From: Bacillota bacterium
GTDB taxonomy: Bacteria; Bacillota; Clostridia; Lachnospirales; Lachnospiraceae
DNA length: 29,932 nucleotides
Assembly (NCBI GenBank): GCA_023415655.1
Contig: JAEZKD010000019.1
Span: forward strand, 1-29,932
Reading direction: 5' to 3'
A program made the translations under genes and the position numbers. How positions within the stretch are numbered: the stretch's first letter is position 1; every line of letters begins with the position of its first letter. A model generated the notes under the pieces. That model was not told the origin of the DNA and did no database searches. It saw nothing but the letters and a program-made list of their open reading frames with translations. Shown here piece after piece: positions 15,977 to 24,429 of the stretch.

Positions 15977-16240
15977 TTATTCTTTCTTATTCTTTAAAAG
16001 CTGGCGTAAGTAACGCTCAGTGTAATCATACTCAAGTGCAACTTTATGAAGATCAATGTCATCACCACATTTACGTATTTCATCCAAGACAAATCCAGTT
16101 GTGTAAAGTCGCTTTGGGAAGGTAACCTGTTGTCCTCGCATACTTTTATAAATGGCATAGGTTCCCTCAGGCCCGATTATATCAGCAATTTCTTTATAAA
16201 CCTGCATAAAGCCATCGATTTTAAGCTTCCTTTTATCCAT
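15977..16240 (-). CDS. Mor-type transcription activator-like protein
   Basis: 87 residues. It matches the Mor activator family as seen in Firmicutes elements: YKEIADIIGPEGTYAIYKSMRGQQVTFPKRLY, then a C-terminal HTH (ALEYDYTERYLRQLLKN). Mor proteins activate phage middle promoters as dimers. GGGTGGG precedes the ATG at 16240. It ends 25 bases before the 59-aa membrane gene and follows a RadC-like gene separated by a terminator. It may control the membrane gene pair or the block as a whole. Confidence 0.82.
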   Translation of the reverse strand: MDKRKLKIDGFMQVYKEIADIIGPEGTYAIYKSMRGQQVTFPKRLYTTGFVLDEIRKCGDDIDLHKVALEYDYTERYLRQLLKNKKE

Positions 16241-16361
16241 AAACCCACCCTATTCCAGAAAAGTATTTTATTGTCACGAATACTATAAACGATTTAGTTT
16301 ATGATTTCATTGGTGAAACAGAAGACTATTCTGATACATTTTTTCCTTGTTATTCTGATAG

Positions 16362-16391
16362 AAAAAAGACAACCCATGACCTGAGTTGTCT
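16362..16391 (-). terminator. Rho-independent terminator of the RadC-like gene
   Basis: AGACAAC (16367-16373)/GTTGTCT (16385-16391), then six T on the minus strand. It lies just past the stop of the RadC-like gene. Confidence 0.85.
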
Positions 16392-16394
16392 AGT

Positions 16395-16922
16395 CTATAT
16401 TTCTCTTAAATATACTTGTGAACCAGTACAAAAGGATACAAGGCCTCCTTCGCGCAAACTTAGATATTCGGTATCATCTCCAATGATAATATGATCAATT
16501 AATGGAATACCTAATAAATCACCTACATCTATCAGTCTTTTTGTAACGGCAATATCTTCTTTAGATGGAGTGGGATCACCACTCAGATGATTATGAAAAA
16601 TCATAATATGTACCGCGTTTGATAAGATGGCATTCTTAAAGATCTCTCTTGGTGAAACAATACATGTATTGACGTTACCTACTGCAGCGATTTCTAAAGA
16701 TAATGGATTACACTTCGCATCAAGTGATGCTACAACAAGCATCTCTCGATCAGCATTAGCAAATAAATCTCTAGCTAAATCGGCTGCTAAAGTAGGGGTA
16801 TTGATCTGCCTTGCTCCGTAGAGCATGGTTCTTTCTTTGATTATTGTTGTTTTAATAATGCTTACTCGTTTTCTTGGTTTGGGATTAATTGCTAACGAAC
16901 TTATTTGATTACTTTCTAACAT
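16395..16922 (-). CDS. RadC-like JAB/MPN domain protein
   Basis: 175 residues. The JAMM metal site is intact: FHNHLSGDPTPSKED gives HxH and the PSxxD block. AAVGNVNTCIVSPREIFKNAI is the preceding conserved segment. The N-terminal helix-hairpin-helix of chromosomal RadC is absent, replaced by about 40 basic residues, as is usual for mobile-element versions. AAGGAGGT precedes the ATG. Despite the name a repair role is not established; such proteins are frequent plasmid and phage cargo. It has its own promoter and terminator. Confidence 0.9.
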   Translation of the reverse strand: MLESNQISSLAINPKPRKRVSIIKTTIIKERTMLYGARQINTPTLAADLARDLFANADREMLVVASLDAKCNPLSLEIAAVGNVNTCIVSPREIFKNAILSNAVHIMIFHNHLSGDPTPSKEDIAVTKRLIDVGDLLGIPLIDHIIIGDDTEYLSLREGGLVSFCTGSQVYLREI

Positions 16923-16963
16923 AGTTACCTCCTTGGTTTACGTTAATGTACTATCAGAGGTAT

Positions 16964-16994
16964 AATATATAATTATGGAAGATGACTCTTTCAA
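16964..16994 (-). promoter_or_regulatory. Promoter of the RadC-like gene
   Basis: TTGAAA (16989-16994, minus strand), 17 bases, TATATA (16966-16971), with the -10 inside an AATATATAATT word (16964-16974). It fits the start at 16922. Confidence 0.6.
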
Positions 16995-17124
16995 GTAATA
17001 TGATTTCGTAAATTTTTATGTGCCGTAGTGAGCGGACACCCTACCGCGGCATTATTATAATATATAATTGAATGCTGGTATGTTTGCATTGCTTAGCCTC
17101 ACTCAACTAAAATAATGTATGAGT

Positions 17125-17160
17125 TTTACTTTTATTTTTCAAAGTGATATAATTTATCAC
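17125..17160 (+). promoter_or_regulatory. Promoter with overlapping palindromic operator
   Basis: TTTACT (17125-17130), 17 bases, TATAAT (17148-17153). The palindrome GTGATA (17144-17149)/TATCAC (17155-17160) sits directly on the -10, an arrangement expected for repression of the downstream nuclease-like gene. Confidence 0.6.
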
Positions 17161-17291
17161 AGTAATGTAAATATTGTGCAGTATGTTTTGAAAAGTATTA
17201 ATAGATTTAAGAACTAACATTTTCGATGTACTAGGAAAATAAAATGTCGTTATTAAAAGATGAAATAATTAATACTAGTTAGGAGGATATG

Positions 17292-18038
17292 ATGGAACAC
17301 GAAGGAGTGATAAGGACTAAAGAAATTAAATTTACAGAAAAATATGATGATAGTAATGGTTTTACATGTTTAGAGGTACATATTAAAAATAATAGTGAGT
17401 ATTTTAAGAGAATAGAAGCGTATGCGAGAAGATTATCAGATGCTGTTAACCCAGGTCAAGCAAATACATCAAAGAAGAGGGATAACGAAATTATATATAT
17501 AAATAATCTCTCAGGTCAAATTGCTGAGACTACTTGTGAAAGGATATTAAAATACTACTTGGGGGATAAAAATGTATATAGACCAGAGAGTGATACATCA
17601 AAAAATCAGATTGACATTAAGCTTATAAATAATAAAAGTATTGAAGTTCGATCATCTTGTATAAGAAATGGAATTGAATTTGCTTTATTTCAAAAAGATA
17701 AAAATAACTCAGAGCAGCAATATGTTGATGTTATAGGTCCTTATAGAAATGAGTATAAAAATAATGAACAATATAAAGACTATTATATGAGAGCGTTATT
17801 CATTTGTGATACAAAGGATTTTTTACAATTTATATCACAAGATACCATATCATTTTATATAACTGGAGGGGCAACAGGTGATATGATGAAAGATCCTAAA
17901 TACTATCAATCAAAGCACTTATCACCAAAAGGTGGACAGGTTGTTATAGAATCTGATTATGATGTGATACCATTAGGAAAAAGTTTGGACTTCCCAAAAT
18001 TTATAAATATATTAAAAGAAGAAAAATTTATAATATGA
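17292..18038 (+). CDS. Putative PD-(D/E)XK restriction endonuclease-like protein
   Basis: About 248 residues. The second of two adjacent ATGs (17292) is preferred, 5 bases from AGGAGG. Counting from the first ATG, a helix GQIAETTCERILKYYLG (Glu80, Glu84) is followed by NQIDIKL (Asp109) and SIEVRSS (Glu119, Arg121). This resembles a restriction-fold core of the form E...D...ExK with Arg in place of Lys, as seen in some type II-like and DUF3883-like nucleases. A methyltransferase partner is not adjacent; the nearest is 4.5 kb away. The function is inferred from a weak motif and the defence setting. Confidence 0.5.
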   Translation: MEHEGVIRTKEIKFTEKYDDSNGFTCLEVHIKNNSEYFKRIEAYARRLSDAVNPGQANTSKKRDNEIIYINNLSGQIAETTCERILKYYLGDKNVYRPESDTSKNQIDIKLINNKSIEVRSSCIRNGIEFALFQKDKNNSEQQYVDVIGPYRNEYKNNEQYKDYYMRALFICDTKDFLQFISQDTISFYITGGATGDMMKDPKYYQSKHLSPKGGQVVIESDYDVIPLGKSLDFPKFINILKEEKFII

Positions 18039-18072
18039 TTTAATCAAAAGATTACAGTTAGAATGCTTATAA

Positions 18073-18255
18073 ATGAATATTCCCGTTCTAGGAAACCATA
18101 ATTCCGGAAAAATGAAAACCGTCTTCCAGTAGATGGAAACTGGTTTACTTGTCTTAAACTACCCGATACCAAAGTAGGCTAAATCAAGCATTAAAGATTT
18201 CAAATGCGGTTTCCTTAGTCCGGTCAGTTGGTATAATCGCCCACGGAATATTCAT
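18073..18255. repeat. 183-bp inverted-repeat-bounded unit, candidate small element or structured RNA
   Basis: Perfect 11-bp ends: ATGAATATTCC (18073-18083) and GGAATATTCAT (18245-18255). The interior holds several short stems, for example CCAGT/ACTGG (18126-18143 region) and CTAC/GTAG around 18160. It lies between the nuclease-like gene and that gene's terminator. Read on the minus strand it resembles the right end of IS605/TnpB-type elements with their guide-RNA scaffold, by eye only. A miniature transposable element and a 3'-UTR RNA are the alternatives. Confidence 0.45.
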
Positions 18256-18276
18256 GAATAACAAAATTTTATATTA

Positions 18277-18315
18277 TAGAGATTAATATATACCTATAAT
18301 TAATCTCTATTTTTA
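18277..18315 (+). terminator. Rho-independent terminator
   Basis: An 11-bp stem TAGAGATTAAT (18277-18287)/ATTAATCTCTA (18299-18309), then TTTTTATTG. It ends transcripts coming from the nuclease-like gene. Confidence 0.85.
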
Positions 18316-18339
18316 TTGTATCACAGAGTAAATAAACAG

Positions 18340-18460
18340 AAATTACATAGGAGGTTATCCGAAATGGATATGAATAGCGTCATCCAGGTACAAGCAGGAT
18401 AAAAGCCCCTTATAGGGAGCAGAGCAAGCCACCAGCTAAGCAGGTGGTCTTGAGTTATAG
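18340..18460. repeat. Hairpin cluster, possible IS200/IS605-like end or RNA
   Basis: Three stems in a row: TATCC-gaaat-GGATA (18356-18370), GCCCC-ttata-GGGAGC (18405-18420) and CAAG.CCACC/GGTGG.CTTG (18425-18452). The density of GC stems contrasts with the flanks. Such paired hairpins occur at ends of IS200/IS605 transposons, but no transposase is present; a leader RNA for the operon starting at 18674 is the alternative. Confidence 0.4.
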
Positions 18461-18584
18461 ATAATTAAATAGTAAATACTTGATTTTTATCTCTATAATT
18501 TAGTATTACTGTTTTTTTGTCATATTAATTGTAAAATCATAGGAAAAGTGTTATGCTTTATTAGATTATAAGCAGTTTTATTTA

Positions 18585-18620
18585 ATATTGGCTTTGCTAA
18601 TGAACAATTATAGCCAATAT
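18585..18620. promoter_or_regulatory. 9-bp inverted repeat upstream of the helicase/R-M operon
   Basis: ATATTGGCT (18585-18593)/AGCCAATAT (18612-18620), 54 bases before the first start codon. The position suits an operator controlling the restriction operon. Confidence 0.45.
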
Positions 18621-18673
18621 ATTAGTATCATTAAATTGCTTTATTAAGTATATTATATCAGGGAGAATATAGT

Positions 18674-21600
18674 ATGGAGCTTATCGATAATATAAATAAA
18701 ACTTTAAAAGACGACCTTTCTGTTGAGATTAAAAAAGGTAGTAAGATGTCAGTTGCGGCCGCATGTTTTTCTATGTATGCGTTTCAAGAATTGAAGTCTC
18801 AGTTAAAAGACATAGAAGAGCTTCGCTTTATATTTACTTCCCCAACATTTATTACCGAGAAAACAAAAAAAGAAAAAAGAGAATTTTATATTCCTCGATT
18901 AAACAGGGAAAAGAGTCTCTATGGTACAGAGTTTGAAGTTAAATTAAGAAACGAATTAACGCAAAAAGCAATAGCTAAAGAATGTGCTGAATGGATTCGA
19001 AAAAAAGTGACATTCAAGTCCAATATAACTAATGAAAATATGATGGGTTTTATTAATCTGGATGATAAGAATTATATGCCTGTGAATGGCTTTACCACGG
19101 TTGATCTGGGATGCGAACGAGGCAATAATGCTTATAATATGGTACAGAAAACAGAAGCACCATTTTCCACAGCTTATATTGATCTATTCAATCATCTTTG
19201 GAATGATACAGCTAAAATGCAGGTTGTCACCGATGAAGTGATAGATAATATAACGGCTGCATATAATGAGAATTCTCCTGATTTTATATACTTTGTAACT
19301 TTATATAATATCTTCAATGAGTTTCTTGAAGATATATCGGAAGATGTCCTACCAAATGAAGCAACTGGTTTTAAAGAGAGTAAGATTTGGAATATACTTT
19401 TTAACTTCCAAAAAGATGCTGCCCTTGCCATTATAAATAAATTAGAAAAATTCAATGGATGTATTCTTGCGGATAGTGTTGGTCTCGGTAAAACATTTAC
19501 CGCACTGGCAGTAATCAAATATTATGAAAATAGAAATAAGTCAGTACTGGTTCTTTGTCCTAAAAAGCTTACAAATAACTGGAATACATACAAGGATAAT
19601 TATGTGAACAATCCAATCGCCTCTGATCGGCTTCGTTATGATGTTCTGTACCATACGGATCTTAACCGAACATATGGCAGATCAAATGGACTTGATTTAG
19701 ACCGTCTGAATTGGGGCAATTATGATCTCGTAGTTATTGATGAGTCCCATAACTTCCGTAACGGAGGTAAGCTTTCCGGAGAGGATAACGAAAAAGAAAA
19801 TCGGTACCTGAAACTTCTTAACAAAGTGATACGTAAAGGTGTAAAAACTAAGGTTCTGATGCTTTCTGCTACTCCAGTAAATAATCGCTTCAACGATCTG
19901 AAGAATCAGTTGCAGCTCGCTTATGAAGGAGATGCTTCTCTCATAGATGATAAGCTTAATACAACACGCTCTATTGATGATATATTTAAGAATGCTCAAA
20001 GGGCATTCAATACCTGGAGTAAGTGGGACAATTGCGATCGAACTACAGCTAAACTTCTTAAAATGCTTGACTTCGATTTCTTTGAGGTCCTTGATAGTGT
20101 CACGATAGCAAGATCACGTAAGCATATCGAGAAGTATTACAATACTGCAGATATAGGTAAATTTCCGACAAGGTTAAAACCAGTATCACTATATCCACAA
20201 CTAACGGATCTGAGGTCAGCAATTAATTATAATGAGATTTTTGAACAGCTTATGCTGTTATCACTTACAATATATACACCAACGCACTTCATATTACCGA
20301 GTAAGCTAGAAAAGTACGCAGAATTATACGAAGACAATAAAGTCAATATTGGATTCACACAGGCAAATCGTGAACAAGGTATACGGAGACTGACTGCGAT
20401 CAATCTGATGAAACGTATGGAGAGTTCAGTTTACTCCTTTAATTTGACCTTAAAGCGTATTAACAATCTTATTGGAAATATGATTGATACGATTGATAGC
20501 TTTGGTAAACAAAATAGTATAAAGCTCGATATGATCGATATCTCTAATATTGATGAGTATGATGAAGACGATCAGAATGATGATGAATTATTTACGATCG
20601 GTAGAAAAATAAGAATCGATCTTGCCGATATGGATTATCAATCATGGCGTAGAAGCCTTGCGAAAGATAAGGATATCTTAGACTTACTTACACTTGAGAT
20701 AGGAGATATTACCCCGGCTCATGATAGCAAATTGCAGGAATTACTCCGTGTATTGGAAAATAAGATACAAAACACGATAAATGTTGGTAATAAAAAAGTA
20801 ATCATATTTACTGCCTTTGCTGATACAGCGGACTATCTTTATGACAATGTAAGCAAGTACATGAAAACGAACTTTGGATTAAATACGGCTCTGGTTACCG
20901 GTACAGTGGAGGGTCGAACTACAGTACCTAAATTACGTACAGATTTAAATACGGTACTTACCTGCTTTTCTCCAATCTCAAAAGACAAAGAATTACTAAT
21001 GCCAGGTAATGCGACAGAGGTTGATGTACTTATCGCTACGGATTGTATTTCAGAAGGTCAGAACTTACAGGATTGCGATTACTTGATTAACTATGATATT
21101 CATTGGAATCCTGTTCGCATTATTCAACGTTTTGGACGAATTGACCGTATTGGCAGTCGTAATAAATATATTCAACTCGTAAACTTCTGGCCTGATTTGA
21201 CCTTAGACGAATACATTAATCTGAAGGCTAAAGTAGAAACAAGAATGAAAATAGTAGATATGACTGCAACAGGTGATGATAATATCCTTAACGATGAAGA
21301 AAAAACCGATCTTGAATATCGTAAAGCGCAGTTGAAACGTCTTCAAGAAGAAGTGGTTGATATCGAGGATATGTCAAGTGGTATATCGATTATGGATTTG
21401 GGACTAAATGAGTTTCGACTTGATTTGTTGGAATATATCAAGAATAATCCGGGTTTTGATAAAACACCTTATGGGCTTCATTCGGTTGCACCAAGCCATG
21501 AAGATGCACCGTCAGGAGTAATTTATGTGCTTAAAAATCGTACAAACAGTATAAACATTGACAATCAGAATCGTCTACATCCATTTTATATGGTGTATAT

Positions 21601-21910
21601 TAGTAATGATGGCGAAGTGGTTTGTGACCATCTTTCTCCCAAAGAAATGCTTGATAAAATGAGATATCTATGTAAGGGAAAGAAAGAGGCTATTCCAGAG
21701 CTTTATCGAGAGTTTAATAGAGAAACTCGTGACGGTCGTGATATGAGTAAGTTTTCTGAACTACTGGGACAAGCTATTTCATCCATAATAGAAGTGAAGG
21801 AAGAGAGTGACATTGACAGCTTTCTAAGCGGGGGATTCGTTAGCTTTTTATCAAATGAGATTAAGGGACTTGATGATTTCGAATTAATATGTTTCTTGGT
21901 TGTGAAATAG
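18674..21910 (+). CDS. SNF2-family helicase with PLD-like N-terminal region
   Basis: 1078 residues. Residues ~20-220 resemble the phospholipase-D-like region of defence helicases (SVAAACFSMYAFQELK, RFIFTSPTF, GFTTVDLG), but no HxK catalytic motif is visible, so this part is probably inactive or structural. The SNF2 core follows: ADSVGLGKT (Lys273), DESH (356-359), LMLSATPVNNR, then TDCISEGQNLQDCD and RIIQRFGRIDRIGS. It leads a tight operon; the next gene starts 13 bases later. Related helicases occur in DISARM-like and extended type III R-M loci and may load or translocate the complex on DNA. GGGAG precedes the ATG. Confidence 0.88.
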   Translation: MELIDNINKTLKDDLSVEIKKGSKMSVAAACFSMYAFQELKSQLKDIEELRFIFTSPTFITEKTKKEKREFYIPRLNREKSLYGTEFEVKLRNELTQKAIAKECAEWIRKKVTFKSNITNENMMGFINLDDKNYMPVNGFTTVDLGCERGNNAYNMVQKTEAPFSTAYIDLFNHLWNDTAKMQVVTDEVIDNITAAYNENSPDFIYFVTLYNIFNEFLEDISEDVLPNEATGFKESKIWNILFNFQKDAALAIINKLEKFNGCILADSVGLGKTFTALAVIKYYENRNKSVLVLCPKKLTNNWNTYKDNYVNNPIASDRLRYDVLYHTDLNRTYGRSNGLDLDRLNWGNYDLVVIDESHNFRNGGKLSGEDNEKENRYLKLLNKVIRKGVKTKVLMLSATPVNNRFNDLKNQLQLAYEGDASLIDDKLNTTRSIDDIFKNAQRAFNTWSKWDNCDRTTAKLLKMLDFDFFEVLDSVTIARSRKHIEKYYNTADIGKFPTRLKPVSLYPQLTDLRSAINYNEIFEQLMLLSLTIYTPTHFILPSKLEKYAELYEDNKVNIGFTQANREQGIRRLTAINLMKRMESSVYSFNLTLKRINNLIGNMIDTIDSFGKQNSIKLDMIDISNIDEYDEDDQNDDELFTIGRKIRIDLADMDYQSWRRSLAKDKDILDLLTLEIGDITPAHDSKLQELLRVLENKIQNTINVGNKKVIIFTAFADTADYLYDNVSKYMKTNFGLNTALVTGTVEGRTTVPKLRTDLNTVLTCFSPISKDKELLMPGNATEVDVLIATDCISEGQNLQDCDYLINYDIHWNPVRIIQRFGRIDRIGSRNKYIQLVNFWPDLTLDEYINLKAKVETRMKIVDMTATGDDNILNDEEKTDLEYRKAQLKRLQEEVVDIEDMSSGISIMDLGLNEFRLDLLEYIKNNPGFDKTPYGLHSVAPSHEDAPSGVIYVLKNRTNSINIDNQNRLHPFYMVYISNDGEVVCDHLSPKEMLDKMRYLCKGKKEAIPELYREFNRETRDGRDMSKFSELLGQAISSIIEVKEESDIDSFLSGGFVSFLSNEIKGLDDFELICFLVVK

Positions 21911-21922
21911 GAGTGAGTTAAT

Positions 21923-22528
21923 ATGTTGGGATTACCTAAATCAACTGAGCTTTTAAAACAGTTACCCAAAAAAGTAATCTATGAAAAGTTTAATATGAAT
22001 ACTGCAGCAAAAGAGAAGTTCGATGCAGATATTAAGAAAATAACGATAGTGAATGAGATTTCAGAAAACACTGCAGCTATTGCAAAAGGGGAAACTATAA
22101 CGGCTTTTTATGTTCTGCTCATTTCTTTAAAGCGAAAGGACTTTGATGTTAAAACAATTGAACAGATATCCAAAATAATTAATCAAAATATACTTTTTAT
22201 ATTAGAGTATAACTCTGACGCAAAACTCGCTATTTATCATACGAAACTTATGCAGGCAGAATGGAAACTTATTAATAAACTAAACGTCCAGCTAAAGGGA
22301 TTAAATCTGGATACTGTATGGGAGAATATAGTTGTTCAGGTAGGAGATGTTCATGTTGAGCAAGGAAAATCGCTAGAAGAACAAATTGAACTCAATGAAA
22401 TACGTCAAAAACTGCAAAAGCAGATTGTAAGTCTCGAAAAGCAAGCTAGAGCTGAGAAACAACCAAAGAGGAAGTTTAATTTAGCTCAACAAATAAAGAA
22501 CTTACAAAAGGAATTGGAGGAAATATAG
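21923..22528 (+). CDS. DUF4391 protein
   Basis: 201 residues. It matches DUF4391 by its opening LGLPKSTELLKQLPKK, the ITIVNEISENTAAI segment, the NILFILEYNSDAKLAIYHTKL block and a basic coiled-coil C terminus. Proteins of this family are regularly encoded between a helicase and a type III methyltransferase; their biochemical role is unknown to me. GGAGTGA precedes the ATG, and the stop is one base before the Mod start, so the products are probably made in fixed ratio and assemble together. Confidence 0.85.
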   Translation: MLGLPKSTELLKQLPKKVIYEKFNMNTAAKEKFDADIKKITIVNEISENTAAIAKGETITAFYVLLISLKRKDFDVKTIEQISKIINQNILFILEYNSDAKLAIYHTKLMQAEWKLINKLNVQLKGLNLDTVWENIVVQVGDVHVEQGKSLEEQIELNEIRQKLQKQIVSLEKQARAEKQPKRKFNLAQQIKNLQKELEEI

Positions 22529-22529
22529 G

Positions 22530-24425
22530 ATGGAGAAACTTAAGATGCATTCAATGAATAAAATTGATGAAAATATTGAGAATGTTGGCAGGCTATTCCC
22601 AAACTGCTTGACTGAAAGAAAAAATGATAAAGGTGTAATAGAGTATGCGATAGACTTTGACATGTTAAAGCAAGAATTAGCATCTGTTATAGTTGAGGGC
22701 AATGAAGAATGTTATCGATTTACTTGGCCGGATAAGAAGAAATCAATATTGCTTGCGAATGCACCTATAGCGAAAACACTTCGTCCTTGCAGAGAAGAAA
22801 GCGTTATTTTTGATAAAACAGAAAACCTATATATAGAAGGGGATAACCTTGATGTATTAAAGCTGCTACAAGAAACTTATATGGGTAAAGTTAAAATGAT
22901 TTATATTGATCCACCATATAATACAGGTAATGACTTTGTATATGAAGACGATTTTACAAAAGATATTGGTGAATATTATTTAAATAGCGGGCAATACGAT
23001 ATTATCGGGAATAGACTTGTGAAAAATCTTGAAAGTAACGGTCGCTTCCACACTGATTGGCTTAATATGATTTATCCTCGTATAAAGCTTTCTAAAGATT
23101 TGTTATCAGATGAAGGGTTTTTATTTATAAGTATAGGAGAGGAAGAATTAGATAACTTAATGAAGATATGTTATGAAGTGTTCGGAAAAGACAATTATCG
23201 TAATGTTTTGGCAGTAAGGCGATATGATAAAAATTTAAGTCGTCAATTTATGGATGATGGATTACCTTCATTAAGTGTTGGACTTGAATACATTCTTGTA
23301 TTTAGTCGTAATCCAAGTTCAAAATTACAACCAGTTTTCCGTGAAGCGAGTGATGAAAGAGCTACGACTGGGTACTGGAAGGGATTTTGGAATAATGCGG
23401 ATCGACCTACAATGAGATATAATATTCTTGGATTTACTCCCCAAACTGGTCAATGGAAATGGAAAAAAGAATTAGCATACGAAGCTGTTCAAAACTATCT
23501 TGAGTATACTGAAAATTATGAAAATAAGATGTCTCTAGAAGAGTATTGGATAATGACTGGAAAGACTAAGAGGTTTATTAGAAGAAATCAAACTGGTAAT
23601 GGGAAAAATATGGGTGTTGAGCATTGGGTAGCACCTGCTGATGGAATTCTTAGAAGTAGCAATTGGTCAGATTTATTAATATCTAAACCTACAGGTTTTG
23701 ACACTCCATTTGACAGTCCTAAAAATATCGATGTTATCAAAGAATTGATTAAATTATCGGATGTTTCATCAGGTGATATTATCCTTGACTTCTTTTCGGG
23801 TTCTTCAACTACTGCTAATGCAGTTATTCAATTAAATTCTGAAGATGGTGAAAATCGTAAATTTATTATGGTGCAATTACCCGAAGAAACAGATGAAAAA
23901 GCTGAAGCATATAAAGCAGGGTATAAAAACATCTGTGAAATCGGTAAAGAACGAATCCGGCGTGCAGGTAGAAAAATAAAAGAAGAAAATAAGGATAAGG
24001 AAGGTAATGATAAGCTTGATATTGGTTTTCGTGTCCTTAAACTCGATAGCTCAAATATGAAGGATGTTTATTATAATCCATCCGAGTATGAAGCAAGTTT
24101 GTTTGATACACTATCTGATAATATAAAAGAAGATAGAACCCCGGAAGACCTATTGTTCCAAGTGATGCTAGATTTAGGAGTTCTTTTATCAAGTAAAATT
24201 GAAGAAAGTGTTATTGACGGCAAAAAGGTATTCAATGTTGCTGATGGGTTCCTTATGGCTTGTTTTGATAACAATGTAACCGAAGACACTATTAAAGCTA
24301 TTGCAATACAGAAACCCTATTATTTCGTAATACGTGATAGCTCTATGGCAAATGACAGCGTAGCTACTAACTTTGAGCAGATATTTTCTACCTACAGTCC
24401 GGATACAGTAAGGAAGGTGTTATAA
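22530..24425 (+). CDS. mod: Type III restriction-modification DNA methyltransferase (Mod)
   Basis: 631 residues. Motif IV DPPYNTG (Asp127-Tyr130) precedes motif I DFFSGSST (420-427), the beta-class order expected of adenine-N6 Mod subunits. The sequence between (roughly 200-380) holds the target recognition region, which is usually hypervariable. Mod recognises a short asymmetric site and methylates one strand; it also guides the Res subunit. GGAGG lies 7 bases before the ATG. It sits 1 base after DUF4391 and 4 bases before Res. Confidence 0.95.
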   Translation: MEKLKMHSMNKIDENIENVGRLFPNCLTERKNDKGVIEYAIDFDMLKQELASVIVEGNEECYRFTWPDKKKSILLANAPIAKTLRPCREESVIFDKTENLYIEGDNLDVLKLLQETYMGKVKMIYIDPPYNTGNDFVYEDDFTKDIGEYYLNSGQYDIIGNRLVKNLESNGRFHTDWLNMIYPRIKLSKDLLSDEGFLFISIGEEELDNLMKICYEVFGKDNYRNVLAVRRYDKNLSRQFMDDGLPSLSVGLEYILVFSRNPSSKLQPVFREASDERATTGYWKGFWNNADRPTMRYNILGFTPQTGQWKWKKELAYEAVQNYLEYTENYENKMSLEEYWIMTGKTKRFIRRNQTGNGKNMGVEHWVAPADGILRSSNWSDLLISKPTGFDTPFDSPKNIDVIKELIKLSDVSSGDIILDFFSGSSTTANAVIQLNSEDGENRKFIMVQLPEETDEKAEAYKAGYKNICEIGKERIRRAGRKIKEENKDKEGNDKLDIGFRVLKLDSSNMKDVYYNPSEYEASLFDTLSDNIKEDRTPEDLLFQVMLDLGVLLSSKIEESVIDGKKVFNVADGFLMACFDNNVTEDTIKAIAIQKPYYFVIRDSSMANDSVATNFEQIFSTYSPDTVRKVL

Positions 24426-24429
24426 GATT

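Larger units (their letters stand above)
16923..17291. other. Divergent intergenic region
   Basis: No full gene. It holds the RadC promoter, a second AATATATAATT box (17059-17069), a bulged hairpin TGCCG (17021-17025)/CGGCA (17047-17051) and the promoter plus palindrome of the plus-strand gene. A 12-codon frame (17244-17282, MSLLKDEIINTS) ends inside the ribosome binding site of the next gene. That frame could be a leader peptide, but its own ribosome binding site is weak. Confidence 0.5.
18039..18673. other. 635-base gene-free region with structured elements
   Basis: No supported gene. It holds an inverted-repeat-bounded unit (18073-18255), a strong terminator (18277-18315), a hairpin cluster (18340-18460) and an AT-rich lead into the helicase operon with a 9-bp inverted repeat. 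A 12-codon frame at 18364 behind AGGAGG (start MDMNSVIQ) stops at once and is not called as a gene. Confidence 0.6.
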
